Assembly (NCBI GenBank): GCA_036186865.1 | Contig: AP025067.1 | Location: 19,614,055 to 19,678,054, forward strand | Reading direction: 5' to 3' | Source: Eustoma russellianum | Lineage: Eukaryota > Streptophyta > Magnoliopsida > Gentianales > Gentianaceae | Length of the DNA: 64,000 nt | Part shown: positions 21,608 to 32,027 of the stretch, piece by piece | Position numbering within the stretch: the stretch's first letter is position 1 | Layout of the letters: every line of letters starts with the position of its first letter | Notes under the pieces: model-generated | The model's input: only the letters and a program-made list of their open reading frames with translations | The model's database searches: none | Told to the model about the DNA's origin: nothing | Made by a program: the position numbers and the translations under genes

Positions 21608-23524
21608 TCACCTTTTAGTAAAGGTACCTTTCGGTACCCATACTTGGGTGATCCTTCTCGGTCTATCAAATGGCAAGAAAGTAGATGAAGGTGCGACATA
21701 GTATACATGTGGTGCATGTACTTTGGGTCTTTGCCCAAGGACTCCCCTATACTCAATGTATGAAGGACGTTTGTGATATGTCCTTGTGTGTGTGTGCGTG
21801 GTGCGTGGATGATATGTATTCCGTGTATGCATTGATCTCTTCTTCTCATATCTATATGGTACAACATTATATTTCACATGATATGAGGGAGTGGGGCGTG
21901 TGGAAGGGGGTGCTTTCTGCGTCATCTTAGACGCCACTTGATGCTTAGGGGTGTCTACCTTTTTAGACACAACAAACTTGGTTGGTTTGGTTGATACTTC
22001 GTTAGTATCAACGTACCCCAATCCAGTTTTGTCACTGTCATGCTTTTGCGATAATATGATGCGATGCAGCATGTTTGACCCTGTATCGAATTGTTTCATC
22101 ATGTTCTCTAAATCTGTATTCCTTGATTTCAAATTTGAAATCTCGGATTTCATTTCATTATTTTGAGAAGTTAATGATGAGATCTCGGTTTTTAATGCAG
22201 TGATGGCACATGAAGACTCTTTCTTTGAATCGCTTAATTGAGCGACAAGATTCTCGTTAGAAGATTCTAACAGTTTCTTGTCTTCAATTAAACGTTTCTT
22301 TTCTTTTGCGAGAGTCTTAGTAAATTTATGTAACTCAAGATATTGACTAAATAAATCATCGTAAGAAGGTTCAGAGTCAGAGTCAGAGTCAGATGATACC
22401 TCATTAGACGCCTTTGAAGCGAAGCAAACTTGAGCGGTCTCCTCTTCGGTCTCAGTTTCAGAGTCTGATGAGTCACTCCATGTGGAGGCCTTTAGTGCAC
22501 GTTTCCTTTGTTTAGGATCTGAGACGGGTCTATTTTTGTTCCGCTCCTTGTCAGGGTACTTATTAGTTTGCTTTTCTTTGTTTGGGCAGTCATATGATAA
22601 GTGTCCGAGTTTGCCGCATTCATAACATTTAATGTCCTTATCATTTGACTTGTTTTTATTTCTCTTAGATGTAGTGCCCTTGTTTTTATTTCTAAATGAT
22701 TTTCTCATGAATCTTCTTAGTCCTTTTGCCAATAGAATTAAGTCATCATTATCCGATTCGGAATCACTATCATCTATGTGATCGGAGGGAGGGGAGACGT
22801 ATTCATTTGATTTAAAAGCAATTGTCTTACCTTGTTTGGTTGATTCCGATTTCCGAATAATGAGTTTGTTTTCATACACTTTTAGTGAACCAATGAGTTC
22901 TTCCATTTTTATTGACTTAGTCTCCTTGCTTTCTTCTATGGCAGTCACTTTAGGATCCCATTCTGAAGGGAGGCTCCGTAGGACTTTCTGTACTTTTTCC
23001 TGCGTTGTAAAGGCCTTACCAAGAGACTCAAGAGAGTTATAGATGTTAGTCAAACGAAGATCCATATCAACAATTGACTCATTAGGCAACAACTTGAAAG
23101 ACTCAAGAGTAGACATAAGCATATTAATTTTAGACTCTTTGACTTGACTCGTGCCTTCGTGTTTCATTTCTAAGATTCTCCACATTTCTTGTGCACTCGA
23201 ACAATTGGACACATAACTAGACTCACTCTTACTTAAGCCATTTAAGAGTAATTGCATGGCCTTAGCATTCATACTCAGTTTCTTTTTGTCTTCACTAGTA
23301 TAGTCTTGTCTTGTTTTAATTACTTCTAGTGTGACTCCATCTACAATGGACAATTTAGACGGGACATATGGACCATCTTCAATTATTGACCAAAGGTCTA
23401 TGTCTATAGCCATAAGAAATAATTTCATCCTAAGTTTCCATTGAATAAAAGACTCACCGTCAAAGAGTGGAGGCCTTTGGCTTGACATACCTTCTTGTTC
23501 GGTTTTGAGATTTGTGGATGCCAT
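21608..23524 (-). CDS. Copia Gag, copy 1 (intact, canonical zinc knuckle)
   Basis: 638 residues. The N-terminal part (about residues 1-240) matches the plant copia Gag domain (FDGESFIQWKLRMKLFL..., UBN2/DUF4219 type). A CCHC knuckle CX2CX3GHX4C, with the usual Gly before His, lies near residues 300-313. An acidic Ser/Asp-rich stretch and a heptad-like coiled coil (about 415-490) follow, then a basic tail. The large Gag with C-terminal coiled coil fits Sireviruses. Gag should package element RNA into virus-like particles in the cytoplasm. The start ATG at 23522-23524 lies 41 bases inside the primer site. It differs from copy 2 at Gly/Arg in the knuckle and Glu/Lys near residue 500. Confidence 0.9.
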   Translation of the reverse strand: MASTNLKTEQEGMSSQRPPLFDGESFIQWKLRMKLFLMAIDIDLWSIIEDGPYVPSKLSIVDGVTLEVIKTRQDYTSEDKKKLSMNAKAMQLLLNGLSKSESSYVSNCSSAQEMWRILEMKHEGTSQVKESKINMLMSTLESFKLLPNESIVDMDLRLTNIYNSLESLGKAFTTQEKVQKVLRSLPSEWDPKVTAIEESKETKSIKMEELIGSLKVYENKLIIRKSESTKQGKTIAFKSNEYVSPPSDHIDDSDSESDNDDLILLAKGLRRFMRKSFRNKNKGTTSKRNKNKSNDKDIKCYECGKLGHLSYDCPNKEKQTNKYPDKERNKNRPVSDPKQRKRALKASTWSDSSDSETETEEETAQVCFASKASNEVSSDSDSDSEPSYDDLFSQYLELHKFTKTLAKEKKRLIEDKKLLESSNENLVAQLSDSKKESSCAITALKTEISSLTSQNNEMKSEISNLKSRNTDLENMMKQFDTGSNMLHRIILSQKHDSDKTGLGYVDTNEVSTKPTKFVVSKKVDTPKHQVASKMTQKAPPSTRPTPSYHVKYNVVPYRYEKKRSMHTRNTYHPRTTHTHTRTYHKRPSYIEYRGVLGQRPKVHAPHVYYVAPSSTFLPFDRPRRITQVWVPKGTFTKR

Positions 23525-23564
23525 CTCACTGAATCGTTGGATTCCTTGTCGTGAGTATTCCTGC

Positions 23565-23576
23565 GCTCTGATACCA
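23565..23576 (-). promoter_or_regulatory. Primer-binding site, copy 1 (initiator Met tRNA)
   Basis: On the minus strand this reads TGGTATCAGAGC, the standard plant copia primer site complementary to the 3' end of initiator methionine tRNA, two bases inside the end of LTR2. It marks LTR2 as the 5' LTR of internal copy 1. Confidence 0.92.
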
Positions 23577-23578
23577 CT

Positions 23579-26500
23579 TGTAGGATCTGCAAGGCACCAC
23601 TAGAAGGGGGGGGGGTTGAATAGGTGGTGCGGAAAATATGGTTTTTAAAATTTCTTTAAACCTAACCAATTCAAGTTCTGAAAACAGATTCTGTTTTCAG
23701 GACCAGTTTTAAAACGTTTTAAAAACTAGGTTAGAGGTCTCCAAAAATTATGAAATTTTGAGAGAACTTAGCCTCAGATGTTGTGAGGGTCCCCTAAAAA
23801 TTTCAAATCAAAATTCAACCTTTAACCCCTTCAAAAACCGTTGGCACTCAGATTGTGCAAATCTGCCAGAAACGGTAGATGGTTTTGAAAAATTAATTCC
23901 TATTTGTGTGAATGTCCAAATGATCTGAAAATTTGACCAATAACTCCTCACACACTATATTACAATGGGTTGAAACAGTTTTTGAAAATTCTTTTGGGAA
24001 GTAGGTCAAATACACCCAAAGTCTCAACCTTTGCAAGTCTGAAAATCAGACTGCACTAGTCTCAGAACTTTTGATGTTTGGATGACTTATACTTGTCCAA
24101 AAGGGTTGAAACTTGTGCCAAATTAACCCTAGAACGTTTATGTATGTTTCTGGAAATTTTTATAATTTTTAGAAAACGTTTACTATTTTTGCGAACGTGA
24201 ACAATATGAGTAAACAGCGCAGAAACTGAAACGTAAATGCAGAAAGTAAATTGCACCAAGAATTTTATACTGGTTCGGTTATAAACAACCTACTCCAGTC
24301 TTCAAGGAACACCTTCCTTGGTTCACACTAATTTCACACACGCAGTACACCTTACCGCAGGGTTGATAGAGTTACACCTTAACTCCAACCCTTTACAAAC
24401 CTTGTATTGTGAGTACAATTTGCACGAACACCACCACCTCGCTAGAATGAAGATTGATCACACCTTGATCAATCTTGTACAATGATGAATGAATGGTGGT
24501 TTCTATGAAGCCTATTCAAGGATGAAAGAAGTAAAGTACAATAGGCTTTTTACAAGAAGAAGAAAGAAAGAAAGTGTAGGAGAAGAAAGCTTTTGCACTT
24601 TGATCACTTTTGAATATGATTCTTGGTGTTGCTTTTGTTTGTTCTTCTCTTCTTCCCTTATAGGTCCAGGCCGTCCCCCTTAAGTCACTCCCCCCTCTTG
24701 AAAATTTCCTTTTAATTGCTTGGGAGGGTGTGAGACATCATGGTGACAAAGTTTTGCTTGCTTGGCATCATTCCATTGGACCATCATTTAGTCATTGCTT
24801 ACTTGGCACCTTTTGATTGGCTCATTGTTGTCATCATTTGATGACATGGATATTCTGAAAAAAACACTTTAAACATGTGCCAAATAATCAATTATTAAAT
24901 CATGCCAAAATAGTCACAATATGTCATAAAGTTTGAGACACAAAAATATCTCTTTCCAACCTAGTCAAAATCGGCCATAAGGTATATTTTCAATGCTGAA
25001 ATTTTCAGCATTAACCACATGTGATAAATCAATATTTCTTCCATTTTTCTTTGAATTTCTTCCATAAAAATACATTCAATATTTAAGGCAAGTCTTGCTA
25101 CAAGATTGAGAATGAATTTGGACACCAAGGAGGGTGAAATTCGGCCATAACACCTTCTCACACATGCTGAAAAATTTCAGCATGTGTGATATAAAGAATA
25201 TCACACTTAAGACAATTCAAATCATTTCCATAACTCATTTGATTTATTCCTTAATGCAAAATTAACAAAATATATTCCTTAAGCCTTAAGAATTCGGCCA
25301 TTAAGGTGTGTGACATGCTGAAATTTTCAGCATGTGACATAAGAGAGGTGTATGTTGAAAACTTACCTTTTGTAGCTTCTCTCTTTGATTCATCAACATT
25401 GTATGATTGATTCTTGACCAATCAACATGCCAACAAGGCTCCACATGTGCTCCATCTCAGCTAGGGTGACGTTTAAGTGTGTATATGCATGTGCTGAAAT
25501 TTATTTTTGCTAACTTTGAAAAATAGTGCACATTTAATATTACACACATGTAATATTCCAATCAGCCCTTAATTTAATTTTCCTAGAACACTTTAAGATG
25601 TATATTATATGTAAAAAGTGTCTAGATACGTGCCACATCATGTTCAAGAAAAACGTTCCATGTCAAGTGCGTAGAAAACCGAATTTTCGATATTTATCGA
25701 TTGCCCGATTTTTCTCTAATTTAAATTCCAACTTTTGCACATGCTATATATATTATGTTATACATAATATATATAATATATACTTTAATTTTCAGCACTT
25801 GGCTGATTTAAAGTGGTACCATAAACATGTGACAAAAATAAAATTGGAATCTTCACATTTTGGCCTAAATGTGGGGTGATTTGTGTGTGCCAACATGGAA
25901 AGTATTTTTGTCTCAATGTACAGTGTATGGCACGAAATTTTTGATAAATTTTGATGTATATGGGCTGGCCATTTATTTATGGCAAGTACGTGACACGTTG
26001 GCGAAGTTTCGGTATCGCCCGATACGACAAATTTCGGTTTAGAACCTTTTATCGTGTCGTATTTAATTTGTCATCACCATATCTTATATCATATGATATA
26101 AGATCTGAATATACTCATAAATATGAGTTAAGTATAGTGGTGTGACGTAAACGTACGTTCGTAAGATATATAACGTGTCGATAGTACTTTGGAATAAATG
26201 TGTATGTGCCTTTTAAAAAAATCTGAAAATATATATATATTATGTATATATGGCGTGTGAAATGATGTGGGGAGGAGGAGAGAACTTTCCTTCCATAGCT
26301 ATGTTGCCTTCATGTCTTTTCCAAATGCATCTTCCTTTAATGAACTACTTAGTTTATTAAACTAAGTACTTCACTTAATGAACTACTTTAGTTCATTAAT
26401 TGTGGCACCTGAAAATAGTATAAACTCAACAAATGTTCGCCATATGATGTAAGCTTTATAGCTTCATGGCTCGTTAGTACGGCAACATAATATATAAGCT

Positions 26501-26629
26501 AAATAAGGCAAGTTATCATGCATACATGTACACTTGTGTATATATATATATATCCACGTTAATATATATATATATATATATATTCAAATTTCTTTATTTT
26601 GAAATCACTCAAACCCTCATATTTCTACA
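23579..26629 (-). repeat. LTR2 (shared: 5' LTR of copy 1, 3' LTR of copy 2)
   Basis: 3051 bp, same boundaries as LTR1, with a 10-G tract. It is directly followed at 26630 by polypurine tracts of copy 2 and preceded by the primer site of copy 1, so it serves both units. It carries small private differences (for example near 24082) relative to LTR1 and LTR3. Confidence 0.92.
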
Positions 26630-26840
26630 ATCTCCCCCTTTTGATGATTTTCAAAATAACTAGTGTACATGATTTAAGTGTCAACTCTCCCCCTTGAATT
26701 ATGCACAGATTTGAAATTTGAATTTCGAATTTCAAATCCGCCTCCCCCTTGATTCATGCAATTAGGATCAATCAGTGATCTCTCTCCCCCTTAAATCTCT
26801 CTCTCTCCCCCTTAAATCATGCTTCTCTCTCCCCCTTTAT
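26630..26840 (-). promoter_or_regulatory. Multiple polypurine tracts before the 3' LTR, copy 2
   Basis: The same six-block cluster of CTCCCCCTT as in copy 1, adjacent to LTR2. Confidence 0.8.
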
Positions 26841-26899
26841 TTTGGAAAGATAATCAAAAGATTCCTGTCAAAAAGGAAAGTAAATCAAATGATATCGCA

Positions 26900-29800
26900 T
26901 TAAATCACATCAACAGGAAGCATGCCTAATTTAGAACGGAGAGATTCAAATGTGGCTTGATTTAAGGCCTTAGTAAATATATCCGCTACTTGTGATTCTG
27001 TGCGTACGTGATCTATGACAATATTACCATTGTTAACGTGATCACGAAGAAAATGATAGCGAACTTCTATATGCTTAGCCTTAGAGTGTAAGACGGGGTT
27101 CTTAGACAAATTTATGGCACTCATACTATCACAATATATAGGAATTTTATCTACGGTAATTCCAAAGTCCGAAAGTTGTTGTTTTATCCATAACAACTGT
27201 GTGCAACAAAGGCTAAGAGCCATATACTCAGCCTCAGTAGTGGACAAAGCAACACTTGCTTGCTTTTTGGAAAACCATGAAATAAGGGAATTTCCTATAA
27301 ATTGGCAAGTTCCGCTCGTGCTTTTTCTATCTATTTTGCAGCCACCATAATCTGCATCAGTGTAAGCATGTAAGTCGAATGTAGAATCCTTATCGTACCA
27401 AATACCTAAGGTGGGCGTGTGCTTAATATAGCGAAATATTCTTTTTACCGCTTTTAAGTGTGACACCTTAGGTTGACTTTGAAAACGAGCACACATGCAT
27501 ACACTAAACATGATGTCAGGCCTACTAGCAGTTAAATATAGTAAAGAACCTATCATAGATCGATATAATCCATTATCAACGTCTTTACCATGTTCATCTT
27601 TGTCTAATTTAGTAGTAACACTCATAGGCGTGGGGGATGGTTTCAAATTTTCAAAATTGAACTTCTTGATCATGTCATTTATGTACTTAGCTTGGCTTAT
27701 ATGAATTCCTTTACTCGTTTGCTTAATCTGCAAGCCAAGAAAATAATTAAGTTCACCAACCATAGACATTTCAAATTCAGCTTTCATACAATTTTCAAAA
27801 TCCTTAACGAGTCTATGTGAGGTAGAACCAAAAATAATGTCATCTACGTAAATTTGAATAATAAGTAAATCTGATTTTTCTTGTTTCAAAAATAGTGTAC
27901 TATCTATAGTACCACGTTTAAAATTATTTTCTAAAAGAAAGGTAGCAAAACGATCATACCATGCTCTAGGCGCTTGCTTTAGTCCATATAGTGCCTTCTT
28001 TAATTTGTACACGTGATCAGGATGTTTCAAATCTTCAAAACCGGGTGGTTGCTTCACGTATACTTCTTCTTGTATAAATCCGTTTAGAAAAGCACTTTTG
28101 ACGTCCATTTGATACAATTTAAAATCTTTCATGCAAGCAATAGCAAGTAAAAGTCGTATAGCTTCTAAACGTGCTACGGGTGCAAATGTTTCATCGTAGT
28201 CTATTCCTTCTTCTTGATTATATCCTTGAGCTACGAGTCTTGCTTTATTTCTAACGACTTTTCCTTCTTCATTTATTTTGTTCCTAAACACCCACTTTGT
28301 GCCTATTATTGTCTTATCTTGTGGTCGTGGCACTAAATCCCATAAATCATTTCTAACGAATTGATTAAGTTCGTCATGCATAGCATCAATCCAAGATGAA
28401 TCACTCAAAGCATCATGCACATTCTTAGGCTCAATTTCAGAAATCATAGCATGAAATTCATTTATTTCATCCGAAGTGATTCTTCTACGTGGTCGCACAC
28501 CGTGAGTGATGTCGCCTATGATGAGATCATGTGGGTGATCTCTATGCCATCTTGGTTGATTATTTTCTAAGTTATCATGCATTTCTATATGATCATGCAT
28601 TTCTAGTGTTTCATTCATCTCATGCATATCAAAAGACTCATTTTCTTCATCCAAAACGGGTTTCAAATCAAAGTCATCATCATATTCCTTTTCTTTATCA
28701 ACCTCTCCAAATTCATTGAATTTAACATGAATAGATTCTATGATTTGTCTAGTGAGAGGATCATAACACCTATATGCTTTTGAATTTATGGAATACCCAA
28801 TAAAAATGCACTCAATCGATTTGGATTCAAATTTATCTAAGTTATCTTTTGTATTCAAGACAAAACATTTGCATCCAAACACACGAAAATAATCTATCTT
28901 AGGCATGCGATCATTCAAAATTTCGTAAGGCGTCTTGTTTATTTTCTTTCTTATAGATAGGCGATTTATAATATAGCATGCACAATTTACGGCTTCCGCC
29001 CACAGAAATCTAGGTAATTTATTTTCGCAAAGCATAGTTCTAGCAATTTCTTGTAGTGTGCGATTCTTTCTTTCTACTACTCCATTTAATTGTGGAGTTC
29101 TAGGTGGCGAAAACTCATGTTTAATTCCTTTTTCTTCACAGAATGAAATCATCTCTTTATTTTTAAACTCACCGCCTCTATCGCTTCTTATTCTTTTCAC
29201 ATTTACGCCGTATTGATTTTCAAGTTGTTTAATTAATTTAGCGATTTCTACGGCGCTATCATCCTTATGTGCAAGAAACAAGGTCCAAGTATAACGAGAA
29301 AAGTCATCAACAAGTACACATGCATAGTGACGCCCACCAAGGCTTGTAGTACGACTAGGACCAAACAAATCGATATGCAATAGTTCTAGTATTCTAGTCG
29401 TGCTTATCTCATTTTTAGGCTTAAGTGACTCACGTGTTTGTTTGCCTTTTATGCAAGATTCACACAACTGAAAGTTGTCTAAATCAAGCTTAGGCAATCC
29501 CCGTACTAGGTTCTTTTGTTGCAATTTTTCTAGTGTAGAAATACCTATGTGTCCTAAACGTCTATGCCACAAATTCACATTGGGTTCATTTGACATAAAA
29601 CATTTAACTTTGGCATCTACTACATCATCCATAGATAGTGTGAATATATTTCCTTCACGTTTTCCTTTTAAAACAGTTTCTCCATTTTTATTTATTATAT
29701 TACAGTAAGGGTGAGTAAAACACACATTGAAACCATTGTCAACAAATTGTGAAATACTAAGAAGATTGTAAGATAAGTTGCTTACCAAAAACACGTTGGA

Positions 29801-30001
29801 GATTTGAAGTGTATCCGGGTTTCCAATCGTACCTTTACCAATGATCTTGCCTTCATTGTTGTCTCCAAAGGTCACGGATCCGCCTTTTGTGACCTTCTTT
29901 AATTTGGAGAAGAGGCTCGGGTCACCTGTCATGTGCCTCGAGCAACCACTGTCAAGGAACCACTTTATTGATATGTCTTTTGATGAGTGGTCTCCCTGCA
30001 A
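26900..30001 (-). CDS. Copia Pol, copy 2 (open polyprotein)
   Basis: The open frame of about 1033 residues has protease DSG near residue 17 and a pre-integrase HHCC finger (about 145-195). The integrase core has Asp near 208 (HIDLFGP), Asp in VDDFSR and Glu near 308 (VVERKNR). RT has YVDD near 717, and RNase H has TDAD and TEAEY near 880-930, ending with an HVRTESQVADIFTKAL segment. All catalytic residues I can check are present. The codon at 29999-30001 is TTG, not ATG. The frame opens at 30052 right after a TAA, in a frame different from Gag, so translation of Pol needs something other than a normal start. This is the only apparently functional pol in the window. Confidence 0.93.
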   Translation of the reverse strand: MQGDHSSKDISIKWFLDSGCSRHMTGDPSLFSKLKKVTKGGSVTFGDNNEGKIIGKGTIGNPDTLQISNVFLVSNLSYNLLSISQFVDNGFNVCFTHPYCNIINKNGETVLKGKREGNIFTLSMDDVVDAKVKCFMSNEPNVNLWHRRLGHIGISTLEKLQQKNLVRGLPKLDLDNFQLCESCIKGKQTRESLKPKNEISTTRILELLHIDLFGPSRTTSLGGRHYACVLVDDFSRYTWTLFLAHKDDSAVEIAKLIKQLENQYGVNVKRIRSDRGGEFKNKEMISFCEEKGIKHEFSPPRTPQLNGVVERKNRTLQEIARTMLCENKLPRFLWAEAVNCACYIINRLSIRKKINKTPYEILNDRMPKIDYFRVFGCKCFVLNTKDNLDKFESKSIECIFIGYSINSKAYRCYDPLTRQIIESIHVKFNEFGEVDKEKEYDDDFDLKPVLDEENESFDMHEMNETLEMHDHIEMHDNLENNQPRWHRDHPHDLIIGDITHGVRPRRRITSDEINEFHAMISEIEPKNVHDALSDSSWIDAMHDELNQFVRNDLWDLVPRPQDKTIIGTKWVFRNKINEEGKVVRNKARLVAQGYNQEEGIDYDETFAPVARLEAIRLLLAIACMKDFKLYQMDVKSAFLNGFIQEEVYVKQPPGFEDLKHPDHVYKLKKALYGLKQAPRAWYDRFATFLLENNFKRGTIDSTLFLKQEKSDLLIIQIYVDDIIFGSTSHRLVKDFENCMKAEFEMSMVGELNYFLGLQIKQTSKGIHISQAKYINDMIKKFNFENLKPSPTPMSVTTKLDKDEHGKDVDNGLYRSMIGSLLYLTASRPDIMFSVCMCARFQSQPKVSHLKAVKRIFRYIKHTPTLGIWYDKDSTFDLHAYTDADYGGCKIDRKSTSGTCQFIGNSLISWFSKKQASVALSTTEAEYMALSLCCTQLLWIKQQLSDFGITVDKIPIYCDSMSAINLSKNPVLHSKAKHIEVRYHFLRDHVNNGNIVIDHVRTESQVADIFTKALNQATFESLRSKLGMLPVDVI

Positions 30002-30056
30002 TGTAAAAAGGTGATTTAGGTACCCTTTTAATTTTGGGTCCTTTCGAGTTAGTTAA

Positions 30057-31973
30057 TCACCTTTTAGTAAAGGTACCTTTCGGTACCCATACTTGGGTGA
30101 TCCTTCTCGGTCTATCAAATGGCAAGAAAGTAGATGAAGGTGCGACATAGTATACATGTGGTGCATGTACTTTGGGTCTTTGCCCAAGGACTCCCCTATA
30201 CTCAATGTATGAAGGACGTTTGTGATATGTCCTTGTGTGTGTGTGCGTGGTGCGTGGATGATATGTATTCCGTGTATGCATTGATCTCTTCTTCTCATAT
30301 CTATATGGTACAACATTATATTTCACATGATATGAGGGAGTGGGGCGTGTGGAAGGGGGTGCTTTCTGCGTCATCTTAGACGCCACTTGATGCTTAGGGG
30401 TGTCTACCTTTTTAGACACAACAAACTTGGTTGGTTTGGTTGATACTTTGTTAGTATCAACGTACCCCAATCCAGTTTTGTCACTGTCATGCTTTTGCGA
30501 TAATATGATGCGATGCAGCATGTTTGACCCTGTATCGAATTGTTTCATCATGTTCTCTAAATCTGTATTCCTTGATTTCAAATTTGAAATCTCGGATTTC
30601 ATTTCATTATTTTGAGAAGTTAATGATGAGATCTCGGTTTTTAATGCAGTGATGGCACATGAAGACTCTTTCTTTGAATCGCTTAATTGAGCGACAAGAT
30701 TCTCGTTAGAAGATTCTAACAGTTTCTTGTCTTCAATTAAACGTTTCTTTTCTTTTGCGAGAGTCTTAGTAAATTTATGTAACTCAAGATATTGACTAAA
30801 TAAATCATCGTAAGAAGGTTCAGAGTCAGAGTCAGAGTCAGATGATACCTCATTAGACGCCTTTGAAGCGAAGCAAACTTGAGCGGTCTCCTCTTCGGTC
30901 TCAGTTTCAGAGTCTGATGAGTCACTCCATGTGGAGGCCTTTAGTGCACGTTTCCTTTGTTTAGGATCTGAGACGGGTCTATTTTTGTTCCGCTCTTTGT
31001 CAGGGTACTTATTAGTTTGCTTTTCTTTGTTTGGGCAGTCATATGATAAGTGTCTGAGTTTGCCGCATTCATAACATTTAATGTCCTTATCATTTGACTT
31101 GTTTTTATTTCTCTTAGATGTAGTGCCCTTGTTTTTATTTCTAAATGATTTTCTCATGAATCTTCTTAGTCCTTTTGCCAATAGAATTAAGTCATCATTA
31201 TCCGATTCGGAATCACTATCATCTATGTGATCGGAGGGAGGGGAGACGTATTCATTTGATTTAAAAGCAATTGTCTTACCTTGTTTGGTTGATTCCGATT
31301 TCCGAATAATGAGTTTGTTTTCATACACTTTTAGTGAACCAATGAGTTCTTCCATTTTTATTGACTTAGTCTCCTTGCTTTCTTCTATGGCAGTCACTTT
31401 AGGATCCCATTCTGAAGGGAGGCTCCGTAGGACTTTCTGTACTTTTTCCTGCGTTGTAAAGGCCTTACCAAGAGACTCAAGAGAGTTATAGATGTTAGTC
31501 AAACGAAGATCCATATCAACAATTGACTCATTAGGCAACAACTTGAAAGACTCAAGAGTAGACATAAGCATATTAATTTTAGACTCTTTGACTTGACTCG
31601 TGCCTTCGTGTTTCATTTCTAAGATTCTCCACATTTCTTGTGCACTCGAACAATTGGACACATAACTAGACTCACTCTTACTTAAGCCATTTAAGAGTAA
31701 TTGCATGGCCTTAGCATTCATACTCAGTTTCTTTTTGTCTTCACTAGTATAGTCTTGTCTTGTTTTAATTACTTCTAGTGTGACTCCATCTACAATGGAC
31801 AATTTAGACGGGACATATGGACCATCTTCAATTATTGACCAAAGGTCTATGTCTATAGCCATAAGAAATAATTTCATCCTAAGTTTCCATTGAATAAAAG
31901 ACTCACCGTCAAAGAGTGGAGGCCTTTGGCTTGACATACCTTCTTGTTCGGTTTTGAGATTTGTGGATGCCAT
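30057..31973 (-). CDS. Copia Gag, copy 2 (zinc knuckle altered)
   Basis: 638 residues, same layout as copy 1: N-terminal Gag domain, knuckle near residues 300-313, acidic stretch, coiled coil and basic tail. In the knuckle the conserved Gly before His is Arg (CX2CX2-Leu-Arg-His), from a G-to-A change on the coding strand. Gly at this place is near invariant in CCHC knuckles, so RNA binding may be weakened. A second Glu-to-Lys change also differs from copy 1. The frame ends in TGA at 30057-30059. The Pol frame begins 5 bases further on. Confidence 0.88.
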   Translation of the reverse strand: MASTNLKTEQEGMSSQRPPLFDGESFIQWKLRMKLFLMAIDIDLWSIIEDGPYVPSKLSIVDGVTLEVIKTRQDYTSEDKKKLSMNAKAMQLLLNGLSKSESSYVSNCSSAQEMWRILEMKHEGTSQVKESKINMLMSTLESFKLLPNESIVDMDLRLTNIYNSLESLGKAFTTQEKVQKVLRSLPSEWDPKVTAIEESKETKSIKMEELIGSLKVYENKLIIRKSESTKQGKTIAFKSNEYVSPPSDHIDDSDSESDNDDLILLAKGLRRFMRKSFRNKNKGTTSKRNKNKSNDKDIKCYECGKLRHLSYDCPNKEKQTNKYPDKERNKNRPVSDPKQRKRALKASTWSDSSDSETETEEETAQVCFASKASNEVSSDSDSDSEPSYDDLFSQYLELHKFTKTLAKEKKRLIEDKKLLESSNENLVAQLSDSKKESSCAITALKTEISSLTSQNNEMKSEISNLKSRNTDLENMMKQFDTGSNMLHRIILSQKHDSDKTGLGYVDTNKVSTKPTKFVVSKKVDTPKHQVASKMTQKAPPSTRPTPSYHVKYNVVPYRYEKKRSMHTRNTYHPRTTHTHTRTYHKRPSYIEYRGVLGQRPKVHAPHVYYVAPSSTFLPFDRPRRITQVWVPKGTFTKR

Positions 31974-32013
31974 CTCACTGAATCGTTGGATTCCTTGTCG
32001 TGAGTATTCCTGC

Positions 32014-32025
32014 GCTCTGATACCA
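32014..32025 (-). promoter_or_regulatory. Primer-binding site, copy 2 (initiator Met tRNA)
   Basis: TGGTATCAGAGC on the minus strand, two bases from the end of LTR3, identical to the site of copy 1. Confidence 0.92.
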
Positions 32026-32027
32026 CT

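Noticed and set aside
30053..30316. 87-residue minus-strand frame overlapping the end of Gag in the Pol frame
   Set aside because: It is out of frame with Gag and ends at the TAA that blocks the Pol frame. No sign that it is a separate protein.
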